Source: Triatoma infestans | Taxonomy: Eukaryota; Arthropoda; Insecta; Hemiptera; Reduviidae | Length of the DNA: 64,000 nt | NCBI GenBank assembly: GCA_011037195.1 | Contig: JAAEAF010001973.1 | Location: 145,756 to 209,755, forward strand | Direction of reading: 5' to 3' | In this document: in pieces, positions 1 to 11,734 of the stretch | Layout of the letters: every line of letters begins with the position of its first letter | Numbering within the stretch: the stretch's first letter is position 1 | Notes under the pieces: generated by a model | The model's database searches: none | Seen by the model: the letters and a program-made list of their open reading frames with translations, nothing else | What the model was told of the DNA's origin: nothing | Program-made: the position numbers and the translations under genes

Positions 1-479
1 CTAGATATAATCAGATGTGGGAGTATATAATCAAACAATGTGACGTACATATATATATTTATGTATTCAATAGTGAATGTGCTAACTAAACCGTCATTAA
101 ATTATTCTAACGCTTTATTACAATAACTGCCACAGCTGATTGCATAATATTACAATAACAGTACTAATCCTAATGCTTTTATAAACATTATTGTTATTCA
201 AGAATGAGGAAATGACGTAATACTTTGTCGGTTTTGATTTGAAGATACAGAAGATTCTTTAGCACGGTGGGAAAAATAATCTAATGTAAAACACTGTGCA
301 ATTTATTATTAATAATTCTAATTTAAAAAATTTTCATTAAAGTTGAGGCTTTTACCAAACCGATAAATATTATGCGTAGAGTATTATCTTTATTGGGATT
401 TTAGGACATGTGCTATGTGAATGTGACTGCAACATTGTATAGCAGCGCTTTCTTCTATGTCTTTTCTATCCAAAATCAA
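1..479. other. AT-rich stretch, nothing recognised
   Basis: AT-rich sequence with no convincing open frame, RNA gene or repeat end. Family S sequence begins at about 480. Confidence 0.5.
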
Positions 480-880
480 ATAAAAGTGATAGATCTAAAT
501 CTGTGCAGTTGGTCGTTTTAAACAAAATCCTAAAGGGGAAAATGTTTTCCAGAAAAATCCTAAAACTTTAGAAATTCCTAAGTTCTGTAAAGTCGCATTT
601 TCTGTGAATGTACCATAAAAAATCAATTTTCCTATGAAAAATGCTTGCAATGTATGTGCTTGGGCTTTATATGTGTAGTTAACATGTTTACAGAAGATTT
701 TCTTCAAACAAAGAAATTATTGGAGCAATTCTGCCAGAAAATCCCGAAGAAATGAAAAAAGAAAAAAATATTCAAAAAATCCGCTTTCTGTTTATGTATT
801 TCGACTGTTGATTGGAAATCTTCATTTCTACTTTTCCGATGAAAAATTTGTTTTGAAAATTAAACACTATTGTCCATTTC
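480..880 (+). repeat. Family S repeat, degraded partial copy
   Basis: Forward orientation. The block around 600-720 has the module with ttatatgtgtagttaacat followed by gattttcttcaaac, and the start near 495 resembles the copy at 19,065 (both contain aaatctgtgcag). Both ends of the family are missing. The short minus-strand open frame across it is not a gene. Confidence 0.55.
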
Positions 881-1402
881 TTTTGCCTCCTCATATCTGA
901 TTTGGGTGCAATTGTGGCGATTAAAGAAAAACCGACAGACAAAACATTTATGGCTCTTTAACTTTCGTAATTTTCTTACTTACTGTTTTTACTGATATGT
1001 CGCAGAACTCCCAGCAAATATATTCTTCATTTAAAAGCTTTGCAGATGGCACTGCAATCCTCACTCTCTCTTTCTTTTTTCTCCGGGGGGGGGGGAGATC
1101 TAGAAACATTATTCAAAAAATAAAGAGTATAAAAGTTTACCTATTTATCTTACAAGTGAATCTGAGGACATGATTTTTATTCTGACCGAATCATTCTATC
1201 AAATATTTTAACCAATTCTATAAACAACTTAAATTACCCAGCTTTTCAGCTGAGCAAACGTCTAAGAAGTATCTCCTAGTTTGAGACTCAAAACAACTAA
1301 ATTGCTATATTAGACCGTTGAAGGATACGATCGAAACCTACTTAACAATACTAAAGTCTACATACTGCTACTTAAAACTAATAGGATCTTAGCGTATCGA
1401 TA
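881..1402. other. AT-rich stretch, nothing recognised
   Basis: No gene seen. A G homopolymer lies at about 1085-1095. The stretch runs up to the TA that begins the foldback element. Confidence 0.5.
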
Positions 1403-1404
1403 TA

Positions 1405-2725
1405 CTCGGTGTCCCATTTAAACGGGCCACTTTTGAAATAACTCTTAACGAAACAAGATATTAAAAAGTAAACATAATGTTTGTTGAATTATTTTCGCTC
1501 TAGTTTATGATGTTTTTTGCTTTTATTGCCGCCTTACACCTTAAATCGGTGGTAGAAAATTGCGATTTCCTTTTGACCCCCAACCTTTTACTACTACTTT
1601 TTAAAACTATTAAAAAAAATGAAGAAAAATGCCGTTAATTTCACTTCAATATTTCAAACCGTTGCTGAGATATTTAACCATAAAGATTACATTTTCGTCG
1701 TTTTTTCCTATTTTACTGATTCGTAAACTAAAATTAAAAGCGGATTTTCTTATTAATTTCGAATAAATAAGAGAGTTCAAATGGTGATAGAACTTAAAAG
1801 CTATTTTAAAACCATGAGGGACTTAAAAATCAGGGAAAACAATTTTCCAGTTTATTTACAAAAATCAATGAAAAAATCCCGATCCAGCGGTTACTGAACA
1901 ATAATGACATTGAATGTCTGAACAAGAATGTGATTCCAACAAGATGGTTGTCCCGAGCACTATGCCTTAGTGGCGAGGAGAGAAGTGAATGAGATGTTCA
2001 GTAACCGCTGGACCGGGAGACTCGGACCGGCAAGCTGGCCGTCCAGATCGCCAGATTTAAACCCTCTTAATCTTCTCTTTGGGGATATCTCAAAGAAAAA
2101 AATTTATTGTGCCAACGAACCAACAACTCGAGAAGCCAACAAGACTTAATCCAAGCCTGCTTAGCAATTCCGGCAGACATGATACGATTAGCAACTTCAT
2201 ATGTTGCGCAGCGACTGCGCGTGTGCCGTTTAAGCCGAAGAAGTCATTTTGAATAAATAGGAAATATTTTTTTATCGATTTTTATAAACAAACAAGAAAA
2301 TTGTTTTGTTTTAATGATGTTTTACCTGATTTTTAAGTCCCTCATGGTTTTAAAATACCTTTTAAGTGCTATCAGCATTTGAACTCTATTATTTATTCGA
2401 AATTATTAAGAAAATCCAATTTTAATTTTAGTATACGAAACAGTAAAATAGGAAAAAACGACGAAAATGTAATCTTTATGGAATTAACAACATTTTTCTT
2501 CATTTTTTTAAATAGTTTTCAATACAGTAGTAAAAAGTGGGGGTCAAAAGGAAATCGCACCTTTCAACTACCGATTTAAGGTGTAAGGCGGCAATAAAAT
2601 CAAACAACATTAGCACCATTATACACTAGAGCAGAAATACTTCAACAAACGTTATGTTCACTTTTTAGATATCTTCTTCGTTTAAGAGTTATTTCAAAAG
2701 TGGCCCGTTTGAATGGGACACCCTG
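1405..2725. mobile_element. Foldback Tc1/mariner-type transposon derivative
   Basis: The two ends are inverted copies: the left begins CTCGGTGTCCC and the right, read inverted, begins CAGGGTGTCCC. The similarity continues for roughly 450 bp on each side, with shared blocks such as gccgccttacaccttaaatc and the block around gagggacttaaaaatcag. A TA dinucleotide flanks each end (1403-1404 and 2726-2727), the target duplication expected of the Tc1/mariner superfamily. The arms flank a short remnant of a transposase C-terminus. Very long inverted arms with almost no coding core indicate a nonautonomous foldback derivative. The small open frame in the right arm is not a gene. Confidence 0.85.
1880..2255 (+). 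pseudogene. Transposase C-terminal remnant (Tc1/mariner superfamily)
   Basis: Plus-strand reading with frame changes gives HYALVARREVNEMFSNRW, then WPSRSPDLNPL and TNEPTTRE-like text. The SPDLNPLxxxxWG-type block is the well-known third acidic region of IS630/Tc1/mariner DDE/D transposases. The N-terminal half and the first acidic motifs are absent and stops are present, so no active enzyme is encoded. An 18-base segment at about 1882-1899 (tccagcggttactgaaca) recurs inverted at about 1993-2010, so the left arm also carries a piece of the transposase region. Confidence 0.75.
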
Positions 2726-2727
2726 TA

Positions 2728-3409
2728 AATAGAAAGCTTTCGTGCCCAACTATACCCAGTCCTTCAGTTTATAGTACCACGTTCTTCAACCTCTCTAATT
2801 ATAATAACCACAAATTACTGTTGCTCATGTTATAACCAAAAATTTCTTTTCCTTAATCAAAACCGCCCATCAACAAATGCTCTAAGCAAGAGAAGAAGAA
2901 ACGTTAATCCACTTTTAGCTCTCACAGTGGCTATTTTAGGACAACCCACGCTGGCGTCTGAAAAGTAAAATTAGCCTCGTGTCAACCTCTAACAATGAAT
3001 CACATAGAATAACATCCAATATGGCTTCTCAATTGGCTTCTCAAGTCTAATATTCTCACCAAATTTAGTCTGCAACATATTAATTACTTATTAGAATGTA
3101 TTTTTTTTTTTATTATAGAGGCTATTATTATCAATGGATTTTTTTTTTAAATAAAAGAAGTATTGCTGCAAGATAAAGTATTGCGTGCATTCCTGATTTT
3201 CCAGAATTTGTTTTTTTTTTTTATTCATCCAGTTGTTCACTGAAAGTGTTCTGAGAAAACTGAACATCATTACAACATAGCACTACATATTGCTGATCAA
3301 GATAGATAAAGGAAAACTTGAACAGATTTGTGAAGAATGGCCATACAAATAGCTTAGTAAGCCTAAGCTCATAGCGCCCGTAGAATACTCAAAATGAATA
3401 TTCCTGAAA
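2728..3409. other. Intergenic AT-rich stretch
   Basis: T-rich runs near 3100, 3140 and 3210. No gene or known repeat end was recognised before the GT microsatellite at about 3415. Confidence 0.5.
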
Positions 3410-4300
3410 ATTTGTGTGTGTGTATATGTGTGTGTGCGTGTGTGTGTGTATGTGACTAGCATAGCTCAAAAACCAAAAATCGCAGAAAGTTCATATTTGA
3501 TATTCCGTTTACGTATCACCATGGGATTCGACAGTAAGTTAACTGTCCAAATTCCTCAACCGGAAGTACCACTTTACTGAATGGTATTTTCAGTTTTGGG
3601 GATTTTATCGAAAGCGGCACCAACGATTTTCTTTAAAACCTAATATATCTACTATAAATACAAAGGGTTACAACTTTTATTTGAAACATTTCTCCAGGAA
3701 AATTCATGTAAGCACACTTTTGCGGGGAGGGATGTGGTACGTTTTCCACTAAAGTGCTATTTCAGTTTACTAGACAATTCTATCATATAAATAATATTAA
3801 TTATAATTAAATATGTTATTGAAATTCCGAGTTTGAAGAAAATCGGATGAATGATCGGAAGTGCGTTTTTTACTGAAAAGTATTTTTCAGTTTTCTACTA
3901 TTTTCTCCAAAAAGGCTCTAACGATTTTCTTCAAAACTAATTATGCGGACTTCATATATAAAGAGCTACAAGTTTTATTTGAAACATTTCTCCGGTCAAA
4001 GTCATTTAAGCGATTTCTTGGAGAAGTGGTGGTGTTATGTTTTCTTCTAAACTGCTATCTTAGTTGATTATACAATTCTACCATCTAAACATAACTAATT
4101 TCGAAGTTTCGAGTTTTAAGAAAATTCAATAAACCGGAATTGCGTTTTTTTTGAACATTTTTTTTCCGTTTTCACAATTTTCTCTACAAAAGTATCGACG
4201 TATTTTATTAAATTTGGTGTGCTAACTATAAAATTTGTCAATTACAGTTTTGTAAACTACAATAAGGGAAAGTTGTGCGAGTGTTTCACACCAGATTTTT
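3410..4300 (-). repeat. Family S repeat, long copy
   Basis: Reverse orientation. The GT tract at about 3415-3450 is the family's internal microsatellite. It is followed by tcaaccggaagtaccacttt, two modules containing acgattttcttt, and the typical end gtgtttcaccagattttt-like text near 4285. It contains no long frame; the small plus-strand frames inside are chance. Confidence 0.8.
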
Positions 4301-5485
4301 TTTTTGTTTAAGTTTAGTTTCACAGAGTAATATTGAATACAAATTGCGTGTGAAAAAATATGTAATTGCTATGAATATAATTATTCGCACTTTTATTTTA
4401 TATAATGTTTCTAAACAAGAAAAAAACACTTTTATTCTTCTCCGGAAGAAATTCTTTTTTTGCTTTCGCCTCTAGAGACCTCTAAGAAAGCTGTAGGATT
4501 TTCAAATGAAGCAATAGGACCGTACTAACTGACGCAGACACCTGACAAAGCTTTACCATTCTCCAGACTGACGCTTCTTTATTTTCATTTTCCAACCTTA
4601 GAGCTTTTTTTAAGATGACAGTATTAAAAAATACTTATTAATTATTTAAAACTGTCAATTATTGAACAGATAAAAAAAAAAAATGCTATGACGTAGAAGA
4701 CTTGACGTGACGAAATAATCCAATTTTCTAAATTAAGAGTTTAATTTGAGCTTAGATTAGCTTCTTTTTAAAGTAATAGAGGGAACGTTTTTTTTATTTT
4801 TATTTTTTTAGTACTTCACTCCCAGATTCGGTTCTCTCTTTAAATGGCAATCTTTTCCCTCTTTATTTATTTTTTAAATCAACTTTTCCTCCCCCTACTT
4901 TTCTTTCTTTCCTTTTTTTATAAAAAAAAAAGAAATAGTTAATCATGACTTTTTCAAAAAGTAATTTATTTGTATAAATTTAGGATTTTTTCTTATTTAT
5001 TTGTCCTTAAAGAAAAGTCCTGTTCATATTACACAAACCTCTTTTGGGTTTTTGTTTTATTTTATTTCGTTCCTTCTTTACTCCCAGAGGAAAGGAAAAC
5101 TAAATAAAGAAGGAATTGCAAGAAGTAAGGAAAATGTGTTTGTTGATCCCATTTGGTTTCTAAATTAATTTTTTCTTCCTCTTTCTCTTGCTCTGCTCTC
5201 CTTCATTTCCTTCTCCCCGCTTTGTTTTTCTTTAATTTCCAATTAATGGATAAGAACAGTGTGGCCAATCTTTAATTATAATAATAAAGATTTAATAAAT
5301 ATTTTTAAACAATTGAAATAAAAACTTAAGTTGCTATTGGTAGAATTTGCGTTTTAGCTTCTCTTACTTTTTATAAAACAGGAAAGTACTAAGATTGAAT
5401 TAGATTTTTGGCAATTTCCTAATTTCCAACCGGAAATACAATTTTTCAATACTCTTCCTCTCTCTCTCTCTCAAAAAAAAAAAAA
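4301..5485. other. AT-rich stretch with homopolymer runs
   Basis: Many A and T runs, and a CT microsatellite at about 5456-5472. One accggaaatac motif near 5430 hints at a small family S scrap. No gene seen. Confidence 0.5.
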
Positions 5486-6080
5486 AATCTGGTGCGAGAA
5501 ACTCAAACAACTTTCTCTAATTGCAATTAGATATAGTTATTATGCAAATAAAATTCTTCAAATTTATAATTTGTTACTAAATGTTTAATTGTTTTTATTG
5601 TAACATGAATGTGAGAATCTAAATTTAATAAAGGGAATTTTTTGGAAGAAAACTTAATCTCATCCCTTTAACAAAACCCCTTGAATGAATTTTCTTTGAA
5701 AAAAGCTTCAATCAAACTTTTTAGATCTCTTTATTATATAGTTAGTATTGCAGGTTTAATGGAGCCCGATGGCGTCTTTATGTTGAAAATTGCTGAGAAA
5801 AAAAAATGAAAAAGACCCGTTCAGTAAAGTCGCACTTATGGTAAACCGATTTTCTTCAAACTCAGAATTTTGGCAACACATTTAATTCTAATTAATATTA
5901 TATAGATGATGGTATCGTATAATAAACTAAAATACTTCAGAGGAAAATATACCTCCCCACCATAACACCTACAATAAATTTTTCCCGGGAAAATCTTTCA
6001 ACTAAAAGTGGTCTCTCATTATATGCTTCATTGATATTCTAAATTTATAGCAAATTGATGCAACCATTTTCAAGAAAATC
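5486..6080 (+). repeat. Family S repeat, left part of an interrupted copy
   Basis: Starts with the family left end (tctggtgcgagaaactcaaa), continues with ctttctctaattgcaatta, and runs through module 1 (cgttcagtaaagtcgcactt, accgattttcttcaaactc) into module 2 up to ttttcaagaaaatc at 6067-6080. It resumes at 6823. Confidence 0.85.
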
Positions 6081-6822
6081 AAATCAAAAATCAAATTCTG
6101 TTTATTGCTTTTAAAATTACAAATTTTATAGCAAGGGTTCAGTTCTCATAATTAAATAAGAAAATCCTTTTTGTAAGTTAAAACAAAGTAAAATATCTTC
6201 CTTGTATATAATTTTGTTGACAAAACGTCACTTAATAAAATTAAACAAACTAGAACATTGAATCAACTGTTTATATAAATAATAATCTTTACCTACTGAT
6301 TTTTGATAACATACAAAATTAACATACAAATATTACAGTTATATCCAAAAACAAAGAGTTCGTAACTTATTGTTACAATAATTATCGTTTTACACAAATT
6401 GTTTCAGATTTTCTCTTATTTCCAAACATTTTTTACAAAATTATATAGGTTTTTAATGTTATAAAAGTTGGTACATTTAAAAATATTCTCTAGTATATCA
6501 TTTTCTGTTTGATTATTTTTTGATTGAATCTGTTTAAAAAATTTTTCTCTATGTATGGCAAAAGTTTTACAATACAAAACATATGTATAATAGAGTCTGG
6601 TTTATTACCAATACAAAGTTTACAGTTTTTTTTTCGGCTGGAATTCATATTTTTTGTTTTTTATTATAATTCTTGGAAATTTTTCGCTCGCTAAACGGAT
6701 CTGGGAAATTACTTTCAAATATTCTATTGGAGCATTTATTAAAAGATAGAGTTCTCTGCAATTATAATTACTAATGTATCAAATGTAACTATTATATCAT
6801 AGAAAAACTATATAATATATAA
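6081..6822 (-). mobile_element. LINE 3' fragment inserted in a family S copy
   Basis: The 14 bases ttttcaagaaaatc stand on both sides (6067-6080 and 6823-6836), and the host repeat reads straight on across the gap. This is the mark of a retroposon target-site duplication. On the minus strand the start of the insert reads KKNCKLCIGNKPDSIIHMFC, resembling the C-x2-C...H...C tail of LINE ORF2 proteins. The minus-strand 3' end is ggaat...gatttttgattt-like AT-rich sequence. The copy is 5'-truncated with no reverse transcriptase left. LINE clade not determined. Confidence 0.7.
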
Positions 6823-7156
6823 TTTTCAAGAAAATCGCAAAAACTAAAAAAAAAAAAATACAGTACAGTGCTATTTCCGATTGATCGATTTTGACCAAAA
6901 CCTTATTGTCAGGTCTCCTGATAGAACTTAAACAAAATGTCAAGTTTAAACTTTCCGCGATTTTCCGTTTTATGTTATGGTGACTACACATACTCGCACA
7001 CACACACACACACACACACCCAGACTGGCACAAAGACCAATTTCTAAAAACACATTTTCTGACTCAAAACGTGCGATTTCCGGTGAAAATTGGCACACCA
7101 CAAACGACAATGCTTCCTCTTATAAATAGCTGTAAGAGAAAGTAAGAAAAAAGAAG
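6823..7156 (+). repeat. Family S repeat, right part of the interrupted copy
   Basis: Continues module 2, then ttgatcgattttgaccaaaa, the AC microsatellite (about 6998-7018), agaccaatttctaaaaacac, atttccggtgaaaatt and the terminal hairpin (cttcctctta...gtaagagaaagt, about 7113-7144). The minus-strand frame across the AC tract is not a gene. Confidence 0.85.
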
Positions 7157-8030
7157 ATGTTTTTAGATATAGGTCAATGTTTTATGCCATACGTTGTGTG
7201 AAATATCACAAACATCAAATCAAAAGGTTCAGTTAGAGAAATCACAAGGACGCCTTCATTATGACATCACGCCACTATATACAAAGCTCATACGTCAGGA
7301 CGTTACCAGGGCTACACAATACCCAACTAAAATTACCCTCACCTTCCCTAGCGACACTCCGGAGTAATTAAGATGCCGGCTTTTCCACGCCTAGCAAATT
7401 AAAGTAAGGGTGTATTTAAAGATGTAGAAAGTTAGGTTCTCAACACTTATAGTACGTAATCAAACGAGTTTTAACAAGAGTAATAAACAAATTCAAGAAG
7501 TGGTCATTAACCATTTTCAGAAGAGTTATTAACTAGTTACATAAAAATTATTCACTGGTTCACGTATATAACAGCAAGTCTTTCACGGCGGCTTCAACTC
7601 GCTCTACCAATAGTACATAACTTTGAACTTTTCACTGTTCTTTCTCTTTTGACCAATCTCACTATAAGTCCTTGTATATGCAAGGATCATCCCAAGAGTT
7701 CATTCCTCAAATTCAGTTGAGAGGCTTTTCACGAAATTTTCAAACTTTCATCTAAATTTTCTTTAGGTTTGATATTTTTTTTTATACATCCTATTATTTC
7801 ATTTGAAAGTCAATGGCGAGAACAAGGACAATCCATGTAATCGTATGTTTTTCGAATTCCCGCAATATTTTCCACACCCTTTGTTTTCATTTTTGGGCTA
7901 TTTCTGTTTCTTCTTTTTCGAACTCCTTCCTACCGTGAACCGTGAAGAAATAACTAATCTAATTCTTCGAATGGTTTCTGTCCCGTGACATCTTCTAAGA
8001 TACTACCACTTACCTGGAACAGTCTTTTAT
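7157..8030. other. Unassigned stretch
   Basis: No recognised coding domain. A slightly less AT-rich part at 7240-7400 holds tgacatcacg and the TATA-like tatataca, but no other promoter evidence. A short plus-strand frame at 7803-7988 is phenylalanine-rich and looks random. Confidence 0.45.
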
Positions 8031-8660
8031 CATACTATTATCCTCCTTGCAGGTTCAGGGCTTAAAAGTCTTAAACGGCTTGCTGCCGTTCAAGAAGTAT
8101 TAAGAGCCGACTAAGGATCGAAAAACATCTTGATGGTGGACAGCAGCGCTATCAATAAAGTCATGAGTAGCAGAAGATAATTTCTGTCAGATCAGTCTGT
8201 CACCAAATCAACGGGGTGGAGGTGGAAACTAGTGAGATGCATTGCGAGGTAATGCGGGCTCTATTGTCGAAGAGAAAGAAAGCAGTTTCTCGAGGAGTTC
8301 CGGGCAACCGTTGTCCTAGAGCAGACTAGAATTCCATAAATGCTATTTCATTAGGTATTATTTTCAATTTTCTTTTCTCAAACATGGTAAACCGCAAGAA
8401 GATCGAAGTTACTACTCCGTTTAGCTTTATCTCGATGATTTTATAGGAAGATATGGATCAAAATCCGGCAACTTTTTCTTTAAAGTTTATGTTACGTATT
8501 TTTTATTTTGTGTTTTTATATAGTGTATTATAATTGTTTTATGTTTTCTTATTATGTATTTTAATATTTTATGTTTGCATTTGTATATTATTGTATATGT
8601 GTGGTTCGTTTAGTTTGTATATATGTAACTGGGTTTTACCCATGTAATAAATAAATAAAT
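8031..8660 (+). other. Possible retroposon 3' end
   Basis: A moderately GC-rich part (8040-8330) is followed by a T-rich tract, then the short hairpin tgggttttaccca at about 8631-8643, and a taataaataaataaatg tail. A hairpin directly before a simple repeat is common at LINE and SINE 3' ends. No domain can be read and no target duplication was found. Confidence 0.3.
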
Positions 8661-9502
8661 GAAAGAAAAGTAAAGAATATTTTATTGAGTTTGCACACTG
8701 TTTGTCCGTATATTCTCAAATAAATTGAGAAAATCTTCTTATAAGAACGATGAGAATACATTATGGTATTATACGATGAAGAAAAGTTATTATTAAGATT
8801 CTATCGTGCCTCGGTATATGAACTTTTAACCCATAATCCTGATATAATCCCAGCCAATGCACGGCCAACTAAATTAAAACGGTTTTACGAAAAGCAACTG
8901 TAATAATTAATGGAGATCATTCATACAGCTGTATTACTAAAAAGTTTACATCATGCTTTTTAATGTAATCGTTAAGAAAACTTTAGATATGATGTGCAGA
9001 GAATTAGAATGTAAATCTTTGCAACTCATTTTCCACATATCATTTTTTTTCCAATCTCGTCAATAATTTTAAATTTATACAATAATTAAAAAGTCAAACT
9101 AAAATTCATATTTTATTTCTTTTAAGATTAGACGTAATATGTTTAGAAGTAATTGGCTTTTATGTGTGTAATGGTGACAAACATGGTGTTTGTATTGTGG
9201 ATGGGCCATTAACTAACTATCTCAGAAGGTGCTTCCCATGTTCATGAGTGTTGAGGGTATCAGGCTAGTGATGTCCACGTTGTTAGGCTGGGATACCTGT
9301 AAGAGACGCCAATGTTCCTGAAGAAGTGGCCAGTACACTTCTCTCCTCTTACGAGGTTACTGAGATAAACTAATACTCAGCAAAATAATTGCCAAAATGT
9401 GTTTCCAAGGAAACATTTATTTATACTTCCTCATTCAGTAGTAAGATTCATAAACAAAAAAAAAATTAAATTGGAAAATTCGTATTACTCTCATTCTTAC
9501 GT
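8661..9502. other. Unassigned stretch
   Basis: AT-rich. A more balanced patch at 9220-9370 looks like old unique or retroposon sequence, but no frame or ends are readable. Confidence 0.4.
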
Positions 9503-9870
9503 TGTAAGACTCTCCCGCGACTTTATCTTACTGCAATTTACAAAGTTATGATTGACATATTTTCTTCAAACTTTCTAATTTCCTTTAACGTTATTTCAAA
9601 GCGGAATTTAAACTTAATAAAACCAGTTTTTTTTTAAATTACTTTCCTTTAAATTAATTTTTTTCCTGATAATAGTTTCAATCAAAAGTGATATGTCTCC
9701 ATATGTATAGTTTACTGGACAAAGCTTAATAAATCTCGATAGTGTCTTTAGGGAGATAAAGATCGCAGAAAACTGGAAAACTGTTTCACTGAGTCATACT
9801 CCCCCCCCCTCGATTTTCCGATTTTCTTTGAACTTGGAATTTTTTCAACCCATTTAATTCTGATTAATTG
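9503..9870 (+). repeat. Family S repeat, left half
   Basis: Forward orientation. It has ctttatcttactgcaattta, module 1 and the start of the gattttctttgaacttggaa block, then stops abruptly after ttaattctgattaatt. A C run (about 9801-9809) lies where other copies have the gcacttccggtt motif. Confidence 0.7.
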
Positions 9871-10309
9871 TTTAAGCTCAAAAGCTGGGATGGCACTGTT
9901 CTTAACTATCTTATAGTAACCAACTCAATACCTTGTCTAGCTACCTTGTGCTTCCGTTTTAGAACACAGTTCTATGTATCCCCTTTACTAGCGAGTGTAT
10001 AAGTGTATTGATAAAACTCTAATTGAGTTTCTTGCCTACACTGCTTTTTATGGTATTTTACATCTTTATTCATATTTTCTTAAACTTACTTTCAACTTCT
10101 AATATCTTAAACTTACTATCAGATGGAGCAACTCTTTTTCATTTTATATTTTCTATTCTTCTTTTCTAAAGGCTATTTGCCTGTTGGGGAAATACTTTTA
10201 TAAATTTTCTTCTCCCTGAAAGTTTGCTAAATCTATTTTGGGTGTAGTACTCTTGTAAATATTCCCACCCCTAAAATGAATTAAATCTAAAGAATACATA
10301 CAGTATTTA
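9871..10309. other. Unassigned stretch
   Basis: AT-rich with no coding signal. The abrupt end of the family S copy at 9870 suggests a breakpoint, but no insertion ends were found. Confidence 0.4.
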
Positions 10310-10435
10310 CACTCATTCAAACAGTCATTTACGCTAATAAATACATTCACACTAATTTATTAGTGCATGTATTTATACATGCCCACTAATAAATACATGC
10401 ATACTAATAAGTACATGCAAACTACAATCATACAA
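10310..10435. repeat. Short tandem and inverted repeat cluster
   Basis: Variants of an ~18-20 base unit (actaataaatacatgca) occur about five times. One is inverted (ttattagtgcatgtatt), which gives a small cruciform-prone block next to the LINE end on the right. Confidence 0.65.
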
Positions 10436-10816
10436 AGGGGAGAGTACTCGATATTCCTATCCCCTTTTATTAAACCTAACCTAAACCTAGTATAGACTTT
10501 ATAGTAATATCCAATTCTTTTCAGAAAAGCATATAGCCTCGTTTTATACGAAGGCTTTCTTCTAACACTGCGCGCAAATCATGTGGCAAGCCAGCCTGCA
10601 CCCTATAATGTCGCAAAGCTGACATCTTCCAATATGTAAGAGACGGTCAGTCTTTCTCTACACCATGAGTACCCCGGTCTTCTAGACCCTACTAGGAGAT
10701 GACCATGGGTCAAACGATATGTCCAATCCTCAGCCTTGTGATTATGACAGATTCACGCCGCGGAATGTTGTCAGCTGGTGCATTTCGTACATTTTTATTT
10801 ATTCTCTTTCAATTTT

Positions 10817-11230
10817 TCATTTGTTTGGTCCCACTTTGATAATACTTTCTTTTATGTGAACATTTAAGTCAGTGGGATGCACAGGAATAACGCTGTCCGT
10901 ATGATTAGACGCAGCATTTTTTGGTGCCCTATCTGCTTTTCCCTTGCCAGACACATCTATGTGGCCTGGCATCCATGCAAATATTACCACTTGCCCGCGT
11001 AAGCGCAGCTGATGTAGTATTTCATAAATATTAGTAGCTATTGGGTCAACTGATAATGCATCCCGCAAAGACGTCAGTGTATTTAAAGAATCCGACATTA
11101 CAATTGCTTTATTAAATTCTTGTGCAGCGTAAATTTCAGAGCCTAGCAGGTTGCATACATTTCTGCAGATACTGAGGTATAAGAAAGTAGCGTCCATGTT
11201 AGGATAATGCCCTCCGTGTAAACGGCACAT
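10817..11230 (-). pseudogene. LINE RNase H domain fragment
   Basis: A 137-codon open frame. It shows SDSLNTLTSL (the aspartate strand of RNase H) and FAWMPGHIDVSGKGKADRA, matching the WxPGHxxxxGNExAD signature of retroelement RNase H with the asparagine-glutamate pair degraded to KGK. The first catalytic aspartate region (TDGS) is not visible in this frame. In LINEs this domain degrades the RNA strand of RNA-DNA hybrids. The altered signature and broken context argue against activity. Confidence 0.75.
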
Positions 11231-11285
11231 CCTACACCATTGCCTGTCTTGATAGGCCGGTAGTCGTAGTAGGAGTTTAAAATTT

Positions 11286-11655
11286 CTAGTAATTTCTATC
11301 GATAGACAAAGGGAGGTGTCTCAGGTTGTTTATACAATGCCAAGTCTCTGCGGGCGCAAGCGGGAGGTAACAGCCAGGGAAGAGAGGTATTAAACCCCCC
11401 CTCACTCCTGGATAAAATTCCAATCCCTCCGCTTCCATAAGGAGCTTGGCTGTTATACCGAGAGGTATTCTTTGCCGTCGGAATTCTTCATCGGAACTGC
11501 TTTCGAATATTGTGTGAAACAAAGGGTGCATTGGCTTCCCCCATATTCCGGCAACATAATTTAGCTTTAGCTTTTCTCTTCTTAGCTGGGGCGGCAGCAA
11601 ACCAGTTTATACATACAGACTTTGAAGAGGACTGGTACGGAAGGCGCCTGGAATC
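11286..11655 (-). pseudogene. LINE ORF2 linker fragment upstream of RNase H
   Basis: The frame reads LPPQLRREKLKLNYVAGIWG and, further upstream in another frame, GAFRTSPLQSLYV. Text of this kind sits between the reverse transcriptase and RNase H domains of many insect LINEs. It belongs to the same element as the RNase H fragment downstream and is separated from it by stops. Confidence 0.65.
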
Positions 11656-11734
11656 TTATCTTCATTATATACTTTTATCAAGAATCTTCAGGCGTGATTT
11701 GCGCCTGAGCTGTACACTGGAGCATCAATTCTAA

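Larger units (their letters stand above)
10440..11720 (-). mobile_element. Degraded LINE tail with RNase H domain
   Basis: Minus-strand reading shows, in order, the region between reverse transcriptase and RNase H (GAFRTSP-like text near 11,650, then LKLNYVAGIWG), an RNase H domain (11,230-10,817) and a C-terminal LIITRLRIGH-like block near 10,740. The 3' end appears to lie near 10,440. Reverse transcriptase and endonuclease are absent and several stops interrupt the text, so this is a dead 5'-truncated copy. The clade is uncertain beyond an RNase H-bearing LINE. Confidence 0.75.

Noticed and set aside
10310..10435. CRISPR-like array
   Set aside because: Units are adjacent and without unique spacers; the sequence context is eukaryotic.
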